The notes beneath the pieces were generated by a model. It was not told the DNA's origin. It made no database searches and saw only the letters and a list, made by a program, of their open reading frames with translations. Source: Pseudomonas sp. NC02 (GTDB taxonomy: Bacteria; Pseudomonadota; Gammaproteobacteria; Pseudomonadales; Pseudomonadaceae). Taken from it: 64,000 bases of DNA. The stretch spans positions 372,001 to 436,000 of the forward strand of contig NZ_CP025624.1 of NCBI RefSeq assembly GCF_002874965.1, given 5' to 3'. Below are positions 47,657 to 57,334 of the stretch, one piece after another. Within the stretch, counting starts at the first letter, position 1. The number at the start of each line of letters is the position of its first letter. The translations under genes and the position numbers were made by a program.

Positions 47657-48079
47657 ATGGCCAAAGTTATTTTGAAGAAAAAAATTGCTACCGGAACTAA
47701 CGCCCTGACTGACGTTAAATCCTATGCCCGCAAGATCTGGCTGGCCGGTTTGGGGGCTTACGCCAAGGTCGGAAGCGAGGGCGCCGAGTACTTCAAAGAG
47801 CTGGTTAAGACTGGTCAACATGTTGAAAGTAAAGGCAAAAAAGTTGTGATTGAACAACTTGATGCAGCCAACAGTCAGATTGATCAAGTCAAGAGCGAAG
47901 TCTTCGGCGTCAAAGGTCGAGTCGAAGTGCAACTGGATAAAGTTGAAAGCGCTTTTGATAGTCGTGTTGGAAGTGCCTTGAATCGGATCGGCATTCCGTC
48001 TAAACATGACGTGGAGACACTCTCTGCTAAGCTCGATGAGCTGACGGCATTGCTCGAACGTGTCGCGCGTAAACACTAA
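47657..48079 (+). CDS. phaI: PHA granule-associated phasin
   Basis: Phasin that coats medium-chain-length PHA granules. It has 140 residues. The phasin signature is ARKIWLAGLGAYAKVGSEGA (about 24-43), and a long heptad-like region near the C-terminus suits oligomerisation. It shares this signature with PhaF. The start is ATG 47657, with GAGG seven bases upstream. It is 12 bases from phaF. In P. putida the phaIF promoter is bound by PhaD. Confidence 0.93.
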   Translation: MAKVILKKKIATGTNALTDVKSYARKIWLAGLGAYAKVGSEGAEYFKELVKTGQHVESKGKKVVIEQLDAANSQIDQVKSEVFGVKGRVEVQLDKVESAFDSRVGSALNRIGIPSKHDVETLSAKLDELTALLERVARKH

Positions 48080-48091
48080 GGAGACAACGGG

Positions 48092-49102
48092 ATGGCTGGT
48101 AAAAAGACTACTGATAAAGAAGGCAGCTCGTGGATCGGGGAAGTTGAAAAATACTCCCGCAAGATCTGGCTGGCCGGTTTAGGCGTGTACTCGAAGGTGA
48201 GCAGTGACGGCGGTAAATACTTCGAGACTTTGGTTAAGGACGGCGAGAAGGCCGAGAAGTTGACCAAGAGCACAGTGGGTAAACAAGTCGATGCGGCAAA
48301 GGCTTCCGCCGGTTCTGCCAAATCACGTATCAGCGACAAGTGGGGCGAACTGGAAGGGGCTTTTGACAAGCGCCTGAACAGTGCCATTTCGCGACTCGGC
48401 GTACCTAGCCGTACTGAAGTGAAAGCGCTGCACAGCAAGGTCGATACCTTGACCAGGCAAATCGAAAAACTCACCGGCCTTAAAGCTGCGCCAGTTGCGG
48501 CTAAAACTGCAGCGGCTAAACCGGCTGCCAAGCCTGCGGCGAAAACTGCAGCGGCCAAGCCTGCTGCTAAAACCGCCGCTAAACCGCTGGTCAAGGCCGC
48601 CGCCAAACCGGCAGCCAAGCCCGCCGCCAAGGCGCCGGCCAAAGCTGCTGCAAAACCGGCTGCCAAGCCTGCGGCGAAAACCGCAGCGGCTAAACCGGCC
48701 GCCAAGCCTGCCGCTAAACCAGTGGCCGCTAAAGCAGCTGCAAAACCTGCGGCGAAACCTGCAGCCAAGCCGGCAGCAAAAGCAGCAGCCAAGCCAGCGG
48801 CGAAAACCGCTGCCGCCAAACCTGCTGCTGCCAAGCCAGCCGCTGCGAAACCTGCAGCCAAGCCGGTTGCTGCCAAACCCGCCGCCAAGCCTGCGGCTGC
48901 CAAACCTGCAGCGGCCAAGCCAGCTGCAAAACCGGCTGCGGCGAAGAAGCCGGCCGTAGCCAAAAAGCCAGCAGCGCCGAAGCCAGCGGTAGCGGCCAAG
49001 CCTGCAACTGCAGCGCCGGCGACCAACTCGGTCACGCCACCGACGCCTGCTGCTACCCCGACTGCAACGCCGGCAAGCCCGACGCCTACCAGTCAGTCCT
49101 GA
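48092..49102 (+). CDS. phaF: PHA granule phasin and nucleoid-associated protein
   Basis: A bifunctional phasin that binds granules and DNA and helps segregate granules at cell division. It has 336 residues. The N-terminal phasin domain (1-135) has SRKIWLAGLGVYSKVSSDGG. A histone-H1-like tail follows (about 135-310) of AAKPA-type repeats rich in lysine, alanine and proline, then a neutral Thr/Pro end. AAGGAGA lies nine bases upstream of the ATG. It is convergent with phaD, with a terminator between. Confidence 0.95.
   Translation: MAGKKTTDKEGSSWIGEVEKYSRKIWLAGLGVYSKVSSDGGKYFETLVKDGEKAEKLTKSTVGKQVDAAKASAGSAKSRISDKWGELEGAFDKRLNSAISRLGVPSRTEVKALHSKVDTLTRQIEKLTGLKAAPVAAKTAAAKPAAKPAAKTAAAKPAAKTAAKPLVKAAAKPAAKPAAKAPAKAAAKPAAKPAAKTAAAKPAAKPAAKPVAAKAAAKPAAKPAAKPAAKAAAKPAAKTAAAKPAAAKPAAAKPAAKPVAAKPAAKPAAAKPAAAKPAAKPAAAKKPAVAKKPAAPKPAVAAKPATAAPATNSVTPPTPAATPTATPASPTPTSQS
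48487..49020 (+). repeat. coding repeat: AAKPA-type units of phaF
   Basis: A run of short degenerate in-frame units (Ala-Ala-Lys-Pro-Ala and Ala-Ala-Lys-Thr-Ala) with varied codons. The many GCNGCNAAR repeats make this tract prone to slippage and length variation between strains. Confidence 0.85.
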
Positions 49103-49117
49103 TTTTTACGGGACACA

Positions 49118-49155
49118 TAAAAACGCCCGGCCTGCGAAGGTCGGGCGTTTTTTAT
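49118..49155. terminator. intrinsic terminator after phaF
   Basis: AAAACGCCCGGCCT pairs with AGGTCGGGCGTTTT around GCGA, followed by a T run at 49148-49153. The A run on the left gives it potential in both directions, serving the convergent phaD transcript. Confidence 0.9.
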
Positions 49156-49181
49156 GGAATCTACAGAACAACACAAATCCA

Positions 49182-49272
49182 ATGTGGGAGCGGGCTTGCT
49201 CGCGAAAGCGGTGGATCAGTCACACATGTATTGACTGACACTCCGCTTTCGCGAGCAAGCCCGCTCCCACAT
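49182..49272. repeat. REPIN (GCGGGCTTGCTCGCG type) between phaF and phaD
   Basis: Arms ATGTGGGAGCGGGCTTGCTC and its complement, with inner AAAGCGG/CCGCTTT pairing. It abuts the phaD stop codon. Confidence 0.9.
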
Positions 49273-49273
49273 T

Positions 49274-49894
49274 TTAGTCCGCGTCGTCCAGGTAGCGCAG
49301 CGCCAACCTCTCTGTCGCCAGCCTCGCCGGCATCAGCAGATGCGGGGCCACCAGCATCATGATCTGGTACACCACCACCCGCACCTCACCTTCTCGGTCG
49401 AGAATCCGCTGGTAGTCCAGGGAAAACAGCAAGGTCATGGTGATCTGTTCCACCAACTGCCCCAGCGCCTGGGTTTCACTGACCAGTTGCCCATCCGTCT
49501 TGAGGCGGGCCAGCAACGAGGCCAGCGTGCGCTTGAGCGCCGTCAGCAGGTTGCGGATGCCCTTGGCCAGTTTCGGCAAGCGGCCCGCCAGGTTCGACAG
49601 GTCCTGGAACAGAAACCGATAGTGCGCCATGCGCTCCACGATCAGGTGCAGGAACAGCCAGTAATCCTCGGCCGCCAGTTGTGCGTCTTCCGGCGGATCG
49701 AGCAACGGCGCCAATTCGTTTTGAAAGCGCTCGAACAGCCCGAGCACCAACGGTTCCTTGCCATGGAAGTGGTAATAGAGATTGCCGGGGCTGATCCCCA
49801 TTTCATTGGCCACCTCCATGGTCGACACGTTCGGCTCGCCCTTGTGGTTGAACAACTGCAAGGCACATTCAAGGATACGGTCGCGGGTCTTCAT
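49274..49894 (-). CDS. phaD: TetR-family regulator of the PHA cluster
   Basis: A 206-residue TetR-like regulator. The helix-turn-helix is in ILECALQLFNHKGEPNVSTM and MEVANEMGISPGNLYYHFHG (about residues 7-44). The rest is a helical ligand domain that does not resemble a well-known effector group. In P. putida, PhaD activates the phaC1 and phaI promoters, probably with a fatty-acid CoA ligand. It is the last gene of the phaC1-Z-C2-D run; 27 bases separate it from phaC2. Confidence 0.92.
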   Translation of the reverse strand: MKTRDRILECALQLFNHKGEPNVSTMEVANEMGISPGNLYYHFHGKEPLVLGLFERFQNELAPLLDPPEDAQLAAEDYWLFLHLIVERMAHYRFLFQDLSNLAGRLPKLAKGIRNLLTALKRTLASLLARLKTDGQLVSETQALGQLVEQITMTLLFSLDYQRILDREGEVRVVVYQIMMLVAPHLLMPARLATERLALRYLDDAD

Positions 49895-49921
49895 CCAGTC
49901 TTCTTAAAGTCGTCGTGGGGC

Positions 49922-51604
49922 TCAGCGGACTCGCACATAGGTGCCCGGCGCCGCTTCCATCGGTGGGTAATTCTGGTTGCCCAGGGCGGTCAGTGTTTCG
50001 CGCTGCACACCGGAGCGCTGCTGGATCCACGCCAGCCAGTTGGGCCACCAGCTGCCCTCGACATGATTGGCGTCGTAGTACCAGGCGCGCGGGTCGCTGC
50101 TCAGCTTGAGGTTCTCGACATAGTTGGCCTTGGGGTTGCCCGGCGGGTTGAGGATGCTCTGGACATGCCCGCTGTTGGACAGAATGAAGCGCTTGTCGCC
50201 GCCCAGCAGTTGGGTGGAGCGGTACACCGCGTCCCACGGCGTGATGTGGTCGTTGATGCCGCCCACGCTGAAGCTGTCCACCGTCACCTTCTGCAAGTCG
50301 ACAGGCGTGCCGCACACCTCCAGGCCGCCGGGGTGGCTCAGCGGGTTGTGCTTGAAGAAGTCCAGCAAGTCGCCATGCAGCGCGGCGGGCAGGCGGGTGT
50401 TGTCGTTGTTCCAGTACAGGATGTCGAAGGCCGGCGGTTCCTTGCCCAGCAGGTAATTGTTGATCCAGTAGTTCCAGATCAGGTCGTTGGGACGCATCCA
50501 GGCGAATACCTTGGCCATGTCCCGGCCGTCGAGTACGCCTTGCTGGTAAGAGCGGCGCTTGGCGGCTTCCAGCGTCTGTTCGTCGGCGAACAGGGTGGCG
50601 GGGCTGTCGATCTGGCTGTCCAGCAGGCTCACCAGGTAGCTGGCGCTGGAGATGCGGCGCAGCTGGCGCTTGGCCTGCAGATGGCCTTGCAGCGCGGCGA
50701 TGGTCAGGCCACCGGCGCAGGCGCCCATCAGGTTGACCTCACGGGCGCCGGTGATTGCGCGGGTTACGTTCAGCGCTTCTTCCAAAGCCGCGACGTAGGT
50801 GGACAAGCCCCATTCGCGGTGGCGTACATCCGGGTTGCGCCAGCTGACCATAAACACTTGCAGGCCATTTTTCAGGGCGAACTGGACGAAGCTGTTGTTC
50901 GGGCTCAGGTCGAAAATGTAGTACTTGTTGATTTGCGGCGGCACCACCAGCAGCGGCTTGGCGTACTGTTTTTCGCTCATGGGCTTGTACTGGATCAGCT
51001 CCAGCAGTTCATTGCGAAACACCACCGAACCGGGTGTGGTGGCCACCGTCTTGCCGACTTCAAAGGCCTGCTTGGTGACCTGGCGCGGCAAGCCGTTGTT
51101 GTGCAGCAGGTCGTCGAACAGGTTGCTGACGCCACGCACCACGCTGTTGCCGCCGGAGTTGAGCAGCTCCTTGATCGCCAGCGGGTTGAGCAGGGTGTTG
51201 GATGGCGACACCGCATCGTTGAGCAGGGCAAAGGCAAAGTGCGCCCGCGCCTGGTCGTCGGCGCTGAGGTTGCTGTCGTCGATCCAGTGGCGAGTCTGTT
51301 TTTGCCAGCTCAGGTAGGCTTGCAGGCTGCGCCGATAAAACGGGTTGAGCTGCCAGGTCGGGTCGGCGAAGCGGCTGTCCTTCGGGTTCGGCTCGTGCAC
51401 CGTTTCCCCGAGCAGCACGCGGCCCAATTGCCCGCCCAACTTCAAGGCGTGACGGGCGGTGTGCACCGGGTTGCGCAAGCCGTGTGCGGCGACGCTGCGC
51501 AGGGTCGAGAGCAAATCCCGGCCGCGCAGGCCGGTGATCGCACTTTCAATATTGATGAACGCGGCGGGTGTGGGCACCGGGTTCGATACGGGTCTTTCTC
51601 GCAT
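49922..51604 (-). CDS. phaC2: class II poly(3-hydroxyalkanoate) synthase 2
   Basis: Polymerises medium-chain (R)-3-hydroxyacyl-CoA into PHA. It has 560 residues. The lipase-like nucleophile is the Cys in MGACAGG. The catalytic Asp is in GGINDHITPW and the His in NSGHVQS, followed by ILNPPGNPKANY. The start is ATG 51604 (MRERPVSNPVP) with AAGGAG nine bases upstream; the in-frame start at 51640 lies before that site. It is a paralogue of phaC1 across phaZ. Confidence 0.95.
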   Translation of the reverse strand: MRERPVSNPVPTPAAFINIESAITGLRGRDLLSTLRSVAAHGLRNPVHTARHALKLGGQLGRVLLGETVHEPNPKDSRFADPTWQLNPFYRRSLQAYLSWQKQTRHWIDDSNLSADDQARAHFAFALLNDAVSPSNTLLNPLAIKELLNSGGNSVVRGVSNLFDDLLHNNGLPRQVTKQAFEVGKTVATTPGSVVFRNELLELIQYKPMSEKQYAKPLLVVPPQINKYYIFDLSPNNSFVQFALKNGLQVFMVSWRNPDVRHREWGLSTYVAALEEALNVTRAITGAREVNLMGACAGGLTIAALQGHLQAKRQLRRISSASYLVSLLDSQIDSPATLFADEQTLEAAKRRSYQQGVLDGRDMAKVFAWMRPNDLIWNYWINNYLLGKEPPAFDILYWNNDNTRLPAALHGDLLDFFKHNPLSHPGGLEVCGTPVDLQKVTVDSFSVGGINDHITPWDAVYRSTQLLGGDKRFILSNSGHVQSILNPPGNPKANYVENLKLSSDPRAWYYDANHVEGSWWPNWLAWIQQRSGVQRETLTALGNQNYPPMEAAPGTYVRVR

Positions 51605-51705
51605 GCGCCAACACTCCTTCGTCAAGCCATCAACAAGCACGCCAATTCAGAACCATAGTCGGTTCTGGCCAAGTTGCGCGGCGCGGTCGTCCTGACCGCC
51701 GCCGG

Positions 51706-52551
51706 CTAAAGTGCGGGTTGCGGGTGAATCACCGCCCTCAGGCGTTCTTCCTGGAGAAACTTCATGATGATCGGCGCCACGGCCTCGGCCCGGGTAATCA
51801 GGAACAGATGGCCGTCGTCGATGATGTGCAGTTGGGCGTTGGGAATGCGCCAGGCCAGCATGCGCATGTTGATCAGCGGGATCAGTGGGTCGTCGTCGCC
51901 GGCCAGCACCAGGGTCGGCTGCTTGATCTTGTGCAGCCAGTGGATGCTGGTCCAGCCAAGCCCGGCGAACAGTTGCCAGTAGTAACCCAGCTTGCCCGCC
52001 GAACGCACTTTGCTCGCGTGTTCGGCGGCCAGTTTCGAATCCCGACGGAAGGAGCCGCCGTAGATCATCGGTGCAATGCGCACCACGTGGGACGGTTGGA
52101 TATAACGCCGGGGGCTGGCCATCAGCCACAAGACCTTCGGCTTGCCCGGCACCATGAAGGCACCGGCGGCGGTGGCGGCCAGAATCAGCTTCTTGCAGCG
52201 TTCCGGATAGTCATAGGCGAACTGCTGCGCCAGCGCGCCGCCCCAGGAAACGCCCACCGCGTTGACCTGGCCATAGTCCAGGTAATCGAGCATGCGCGCG
52301 GTGAGTTTGGCCAGGCCGGGAAAGCGATAAGGCCGGCTGGGGGTCGACGAGCCGCCGACGCCTGGCACATCAAAGGCAATCACTTCCAGGTCCGGGTCCA
52401 GGGCCTGGACGAACGGAAACACCAGCTCAAGGTTGGCGCCGATGCCGTTGAAAATCAGCAGCGGCGTCAAGTGAGGCTTGCCCGGGCGTACCGCCGTGCG
52501 GATGGCTTGGCCATCCAGGTCGATGGTACGGAAGATGAACGGTTGCGGCAT
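51706..52551 (-). CDS. phaZ: intracellular medium-chain PHA depolymerase
   Basis: Degrades stored PHA to 3-hydroxy acids at the granule surface. It has 281 residues and is an alpha/beta hydrolase. The nucleophile motif is VGVSWGGALAQ (about residues 97-107), the Asp is in VLAGDDDPLIP and the His in IDDGHLFLITRAE. The oxyanion region is LIFNGIGANLEL. The start is ATG 52551 (MPQPFIFRTIDLDG); the frame upstream is open through the REPIN into phaC1 but carries no homology. Confidence 0.95.
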   Translation of the reverse strand: MPQPFIFRTIDLDGQAIRTAVRPGKPHLTPLLIFNGIGANLELVFPFVQALDPDLEVIAFDVPGVGGSSTPSRPYRFPGLAKLTARMLDYLDYGQVNAVGVSWGGALAQQFAYDYPERCKKLILAATAAGAFMVPGKPKVLWLMASPRRYIQPSHVVRIAPMIYGGSFRRDSKLAAEHASKVRSAGKLGYYWQLFAGLGWTSIHWLHKIKQPTLVLAGDDDPLIPLINMRMLAWRIPNAQLHIIDDGHLFLITRAEAVAPIIMKFLQEERLRAVIHPQPAL

Positions 52552-52598
52552 GGGCTTACCCTGCAAAATGGCGCTATTTCCCTGCGGGAACACGGTCA

Positions 52599-52687
52599 AT
52601 GTGGGAGCTGGCTTGCCTGCGATGCAGACGCTACGGTGTATCAGGCACACCGAGTTGATGCCATCGCAGGCAAGCCAGCTCCCACAT
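52599..52687. repeat. REPIN (GCTGGCTTGCCTGCGAT type) inside the pha operon
   Basis: Inverted REP cores fill most of the gap between phaC1 and phaZ. The hairpin could separate expression of synthase and depolymerase from one transcript. Confidence 0.9.
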
Positions 52688-52703
52688 TTGATCCCATTCC
52701 CGC

Positions 52704-54383
52704 CTACCTTTCGTGAACGTATGTGCCCGGCGCCGCTTCCGCCGCTGCATAAGTCTTGTTGCCCAGGTTCGCAGGCGCCTTCTTCAACTTGCCCGACCGC
52801 TCCGCCTGCCACGCCTGCCAATGCAACCACCACGAATCGGTGTGCTTGGTGGCGTTCTCCTGCCAGTCCAGGGCCTTGCCCGGCATCGTATCGCTGGTCT
52901 GGTAACGCGATTTTGGATTGCCCGGCGGGTTCAGAATGCTCTGGATATGCCCGCTGCTGGACAGCACAAACTCCACCTTGCCGCCAAACAGCTGCGCCGA
53001 CTTGTAGCAGGACTGCCACGGTGTGATGTGGTCGTTGGTGCCGGCCAAAGAATAAATATCGGCAGTGACCTGCTTCAGGTCGATCGGCGTGCCGCACACT
53101 TCCAGGGCATTGGCGCGCACCAAGGGATTGTTCTTGAACAGTTCGATCAGGTCGCCATGGAACGCGGCCGGCAAGCGGGTGGTGTCGTTGTTCCAGAACA
53201 GGATGTCGAACACCGGTGGCTCGTTGCCTAGCAGGTAGTTGTTGACCCAGTAGTTCCAGATCAGGTCATTGGGGCGCATCCAGGCAAACACCTTGGCCAT
53301 GTCGCGGCCTTCCAGCACACCGGCCTGGTAGGAATGGCGCTTGGCTGCTTCCAGGGTCTGTTCGTCGACGAACAACGCCACCTGGGTGTCCAGGGTCGTG
53401 TCCAGCACGCTCACCAGCAGGGTCAGGGCGTTGACCTTCTTCTCGCCCAGCGCCGCGTAGTGGCCCAGCAGGGCGGTGCAGGTGATGCCGCCGGAGCAGG
53501 CGCCGAGCATGTTGATGTCTTTGCTGCCGGTGATCGCGCTCACCACATCGACCGCTTCTTTCAGCGCCTCGATGTAGGTCGACAGGCCCCACTCGCGCTG
53601 GGCCTTGGTCGGGTTGCGCCAACTGACGATAAACGTCTGCTGGTTATTGCGCAGGCAGAAGCGCGCCAGGCTCTTGTCCGGGCTCAGGTCGAATACATAG
53701 AACTTGTTGATCTGCGGCGGCACCACCAGCAGCGGACGTTCGTGCACCTGCTCGGTGATCGGCCGGTATTGGATCAGCTCCAGCACATCGTTGCGAAACA
53801 CCACGGCGCCTTCGGTGGTGCCCAGGCTCTTGCCCACTTCAAAGGCGCCCATGTTGACCTGGCTCGGCATGCCGCCGTTGTGCACCATGTCCTTGGCCAG
53901 GTGGGACAGGCCATCCAGCAGGCTCTTGCCGCCGGTTTCAAAGAAGCGTTTGACCGCCGCCGGGTTGGCTGCGCTGTTGGTGGGCGCCATGGCCTCGGTC
54001 ATCAGGTTGATGACGAAGTGGCCGCGGCTGATGTCGTGTTCCGACAGGTTGCTGTCACCGATCCAGTCGTGCAGCTCCTTGCGCCACGCCAGGTAGGTTT
54101 GCAGGTAACGTTTGTAGAGCGGGTTCTGGGTCCACGCCGGGTCGTTGAAACGACGGTCGTCGGCCTCGGGTGTCAGCTGTGATTTGCCGAACACCACGTT
54201 CTTCAATTCGACGCCGAAATGGGCGACGTGCTTGACGCTGTGCAACGGTTGTTTGATGGCCTGGGTCAGCACCATCCGAGCGGATGCCAGTAAATCCTTT
54301 TTCCGTAACGCGATGATCGGGTTCAGCCCCAGGGTGTTTTCCGAGGCCTGGCGTTTCAAGTCATCGTTGTTCTTGTTACTCAT
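52704..54383 (-). CDS. phaC1: class II poly(3-hydroxyalkanoate) synthase 1
   Basis: The main medium-chain PHA synthase, located on the granule. It has 559 residues. The nucleophile Cys is in LGACSGG (about residue 296), the Asp in AGTNDHITPW (about 451) and the His in SSGHIQS (about 479), followed by ILNPPGNPKSRY. The N-terminus MSNKNNDDLKRQASENTLGL is typical of Pseudomonas PhaC1. GGAG lies eight bases upstream of the ATG. A sigma-54-type promoter lies about 115 bases upstream. It is the first gene of the phaC1-phaZ-phaC2-phaD run. Confidence 0.96.
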   Translation of the reverse strand: MSNKNNDDLKRQASENTLGLNPIIALRKKDLLASARMVLTQAIKQPLHSVKHVAHFGVELKNVVFGKSQLTPEADDRRFNDPAWTQNPLYKRYLQTYLAWRKELHDWIGDSNLSEHDISRGHFVINLMTEAMAPTNSAANPAAVKRFFETGGKSLLDGLSHLAKDMVHNGGMPSQVNMGAFEVGKSLGTTEGAVVFRNDVLELIQYRPITEQVHERPLLVVPPQINKFYVFDLSPDKSLARFCLRNNQQTFIVSWRNPTKAQREWGLSTYIEALKEAVDVVSAITGSKDINMLGACSGGITCTALLGHYAALGEKKVNALTLLVSVLDTTLDTQVALFVDEQTLEAAKRHSYQAGVLEGRDMAKVFAWMRPNDLIWNYWVNNYLLGNEPPVFDILFWNNDTTRLPAAFHGDLIELFKNNPLVRANALEVCGTPIDLKQVTADIYSLAGTNDHITPWQSCYKSAQLFGGKVEFVLSSSGHIQSILNPPGNPKSRYQTSDTMPGKALDWQENATKHTDSWWLHWQAWQAERSGKLKKAPANLGNKTYAAAEAAPGTYVHER

Positions 54384-54498
54384 CTACGACGCTCCATTGT
54401 CCGACAGACGAGTACCGGGTACCGCTGTGTACCACTACTTGCCACACAGCACAGCCTGGTACTACTGCTCGGGTGACCGTTAATACCGCATCGTCAAA

Positions 54499-54514
54499 TG
54501 CAGGGAACTTGCCA
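54499..54514 (-). promoter_or_regulatory. sigma-54-type promoter of phaC1
   Basis: Read on the minus strand, TGGCAAGTTCCCTGCA has TGGCA at -24 and TGCA at -12 with correct GG-to-GC spacing. The start would fall near 54488, giving a leader of about 105 bases. RpoN-linked PHA expression is known in several pseudomonads. The 249-base gap 54384-54632 holds this and no gene I can see. Confidence 0.6.
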
Positions 54515-54553
54515 GTTCCATTGGTTACCCGAGTTTAATTTTTTTCGCAAGCG

Positions 54554-54568
54554 GGCCAATCGTTGGCC
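54554..54568. promoter_or_regulatory. inverted repeat, candidate activator site for phaC1
   Basis: GGCCAA-TCG-TTGGCC, centred about 73 bases upstream of the predicted start point on the minus strand, a suitable place for an enhancer-binding protein. Weak evidence. Confidence 0.25.
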
Positions 54569-54632
54569 ACGACAGAGGGGCATTCAAGCAGATGGAATTA
54601 GAAAATGCCCACTAATGAGCAAGAGGCCTGGG

Positions 54633-55010
54633 CTAGAGCATCAGCCGCACGACCGACTGGCTCGGGTCGCGGGTTTTTCCGGCGGCTTTCAGCTCGGCAA
54701 GATAGTCAGCCCACAGCGCGTCCTGACGCACGGCAAGTTGATAGAGGTAGTCCCAGGTGAACAATCCGCTGTCATGGCCATCGTCGAAGGTCAATTTCAG
54801 TGCGTATTGGCCGGCGGGTTCGATCTTGGTCAAGCCGACATTGAGCTTGCCGAATTGCAGGATCGGTTTGCCGTGGCCCTGGACCTCGGCGGAGGGGGAG
54901 TGCACGCGAAGGAATTCGGCGGGCAGTTGATACACCTCGTCGGGACCGTAGGTGAGGCCCAGGGTCCTGGAGGCTTTGTGCAGGTTGATGGCGGTAGGCA
55001 GTTTGGTCAT
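54633..55010 (-). CDS. DUF971 family protein
   Basis: A 125-residue DUF971 protein. The fold resembles the N-terminal domain of gamma-butyrobetaine hydroxylase, and the family is also linked to iron-sulfur cluster proteins. The visible pattern is INLHKASRTLGLTYGPDEVY, then LPAEFLRVHSPSAEVQGHG and DDGHDSGLFTWDYLYQLA, the conserved end. Its function is unproven. Its position between hslU and phaC1 is conserved in pseudomonads and suggests nothing specific. Confidence 0.88.
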   Translation of the reverse strand: MTKLPTAINLHKASRTLGLTYGPDEVYQLPAEFLRVHSPSAEVQGHGKPILQFGKLNVGLTKIEPAGQYALKLTFDDGHDSGLFTWDYLYQLAVRQDALWADYLAELKAAGKTRDPSQSVVRLML

Positions 55011-55055
55011 TTGGGGAACCGCTCAGAGATGATCCTGAAGGAACCGGCTTTAAAC

Positions 55056-55144
55056 TGTGGGAGCGGGCTTGCTCGCGAATGCGGTGGGTCAGTTCATGCA
55101 ATTGTGACTGACCCACCGCATTCGCGAGCAAGCCCGCTCCCACA
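55056..55144. repeat. REPIN (GCGGGCTTGCTCGCG type)
   Basis: Inverted cores with extra inner pairing GAATGCGGTGGGTCAGT / ACTGACCCACCGCATTC, so the stem exceeds 35 bp. It lies between hslU and the DUF971 gene. Confidence 0.92.
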
Positions 55145-55172
55145 TTAAAGCAGAGCGGTTCCTGCGTGAGGC

Positions 55173-56510
<1,338 letters not shown>

Positions 56511-56548
56511 AGTAATTGGCGGTCCTCAAGCGGGAATAAGCCTGCGGC

Positions 56549-57079
56549 TTATTCGGCGAGGTCCTGCTCCTCAATGGTCAGGTTGTGGTTGGTGAAGACA
56601 CAGATGTCGCCAGCGATACCCAGGGCCGTCTCGACGATTTCCCGGGCCGACAGGTCGGTTTTCTTCAGCAGGGCGCTGGCAGCGGCCTGGGCGTAACCGC
56701 CGCCGGAACCCATGGCGATCAGGCCTTCTTCGGGTTCAACCACGTCGCCGTTGCCGGTGATGATCAGCGAGGCGTCTTTGTTGGCGACGGCCAACATGGC
56801 TTCCAGGCGGCTGAGGGAGCGGTCGGTGCGCCATTCTTTGGCGAGCTCGACGGCGGCACGGACCAGATGGCCCTGGTGCTTCTCAAGTTGGCCTTCAAAG
56901 CGCTCGAACAGGGTAAAGGCGTCAGCGGTGGCGCCGGCAAAACCGGCGAGGACCTGGCCGTGGTACAGGCGACGGACTTTTTTCGCGTTGCCTTTCATCA
57001 CGGTATTGCCAAGTGAAACCTGGCCGTCGCCGCCCATGACGACTTTGCCGTGGCGGCGAACTGAAACGATGGTGGTCAA
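56549..57079 (-). CDS. hslV: HslUV protease peptidase subunit
   Basis: Proteasome-like threonine peptidase. It has 176 residues counting the initiator. After removal of the first residue, Thr ([20 protein letters not shown]) becomes the N-terminal nucleophile. The start must therefore be the TTG at 57079, with GGAGA eight bases upstream. No ATG or GTG gives the right terminus; the frame is open upstream to 57151 but would bury the threonine. It is the first gene of hslVU. Confidence 0.95.
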   Translation of the reverse strand: MTTIVSVRRHGKVVMGGDGQVSLGNTVMKGNAKKVRRLYHGQVLAGFAGATADAFTLFERFEGQLEKHQGHLVRAAVELAKEWRTDRSLSRLEAMLAVANKDASLIITGNGDVVEPEEGLIAMGSGGGYAQAAASALLKKTDLSAREIVETALGIAGDICVFTNHNLTIEEQDLAE

Positions 57080-57220
57080 GGGGAGAGTCTCCACGCTGCG
57101 GGGCGAAAATGCCCTGATGGAACTCATATGGGGGTGGCGGGGGGATTTCAACTGTAGGACGGGAGGGCGGACGAGTGGTGTTTATGTGTCGGACCCGGTC
57201 CTGAGGCCGATGAAAATCAA

Positions 57221-57312
57221 ATGTGGGAGCGGGCTTGCTCGCGAATGCGGTGTATCAGTCACTGGAAATATTGACTGGTCTGGCGCCTTCGCGAGCAAGC
57301 CCGCTCCCACAT
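57221..57312. repeat. REPIN (GCGGGCTTGCTCGCG type)
   Basis: Inverted REP cores in the 255-base gap between the SPOR-domain gene and hslV. The rest of that gap shows no gene; the hslVU promoter should lie between the REPIN and 57080. Confidence 0.9.
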
Positions 57313-57334
57313 AGGTACTGCTGTGTGTCCGGAA

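Noticed and set aside
49340..51658. Open frame of 772 codons antisense to phaD and phaC2
   Set aside because: It spans two real genes and their gap, and shows no recognisable domain.
52552..53097. Extension of phaZ upstream in the same frame
   Set aside because: It runs through a REPIN and out of frame into phaC1; family homology begins at MPQPFIF.
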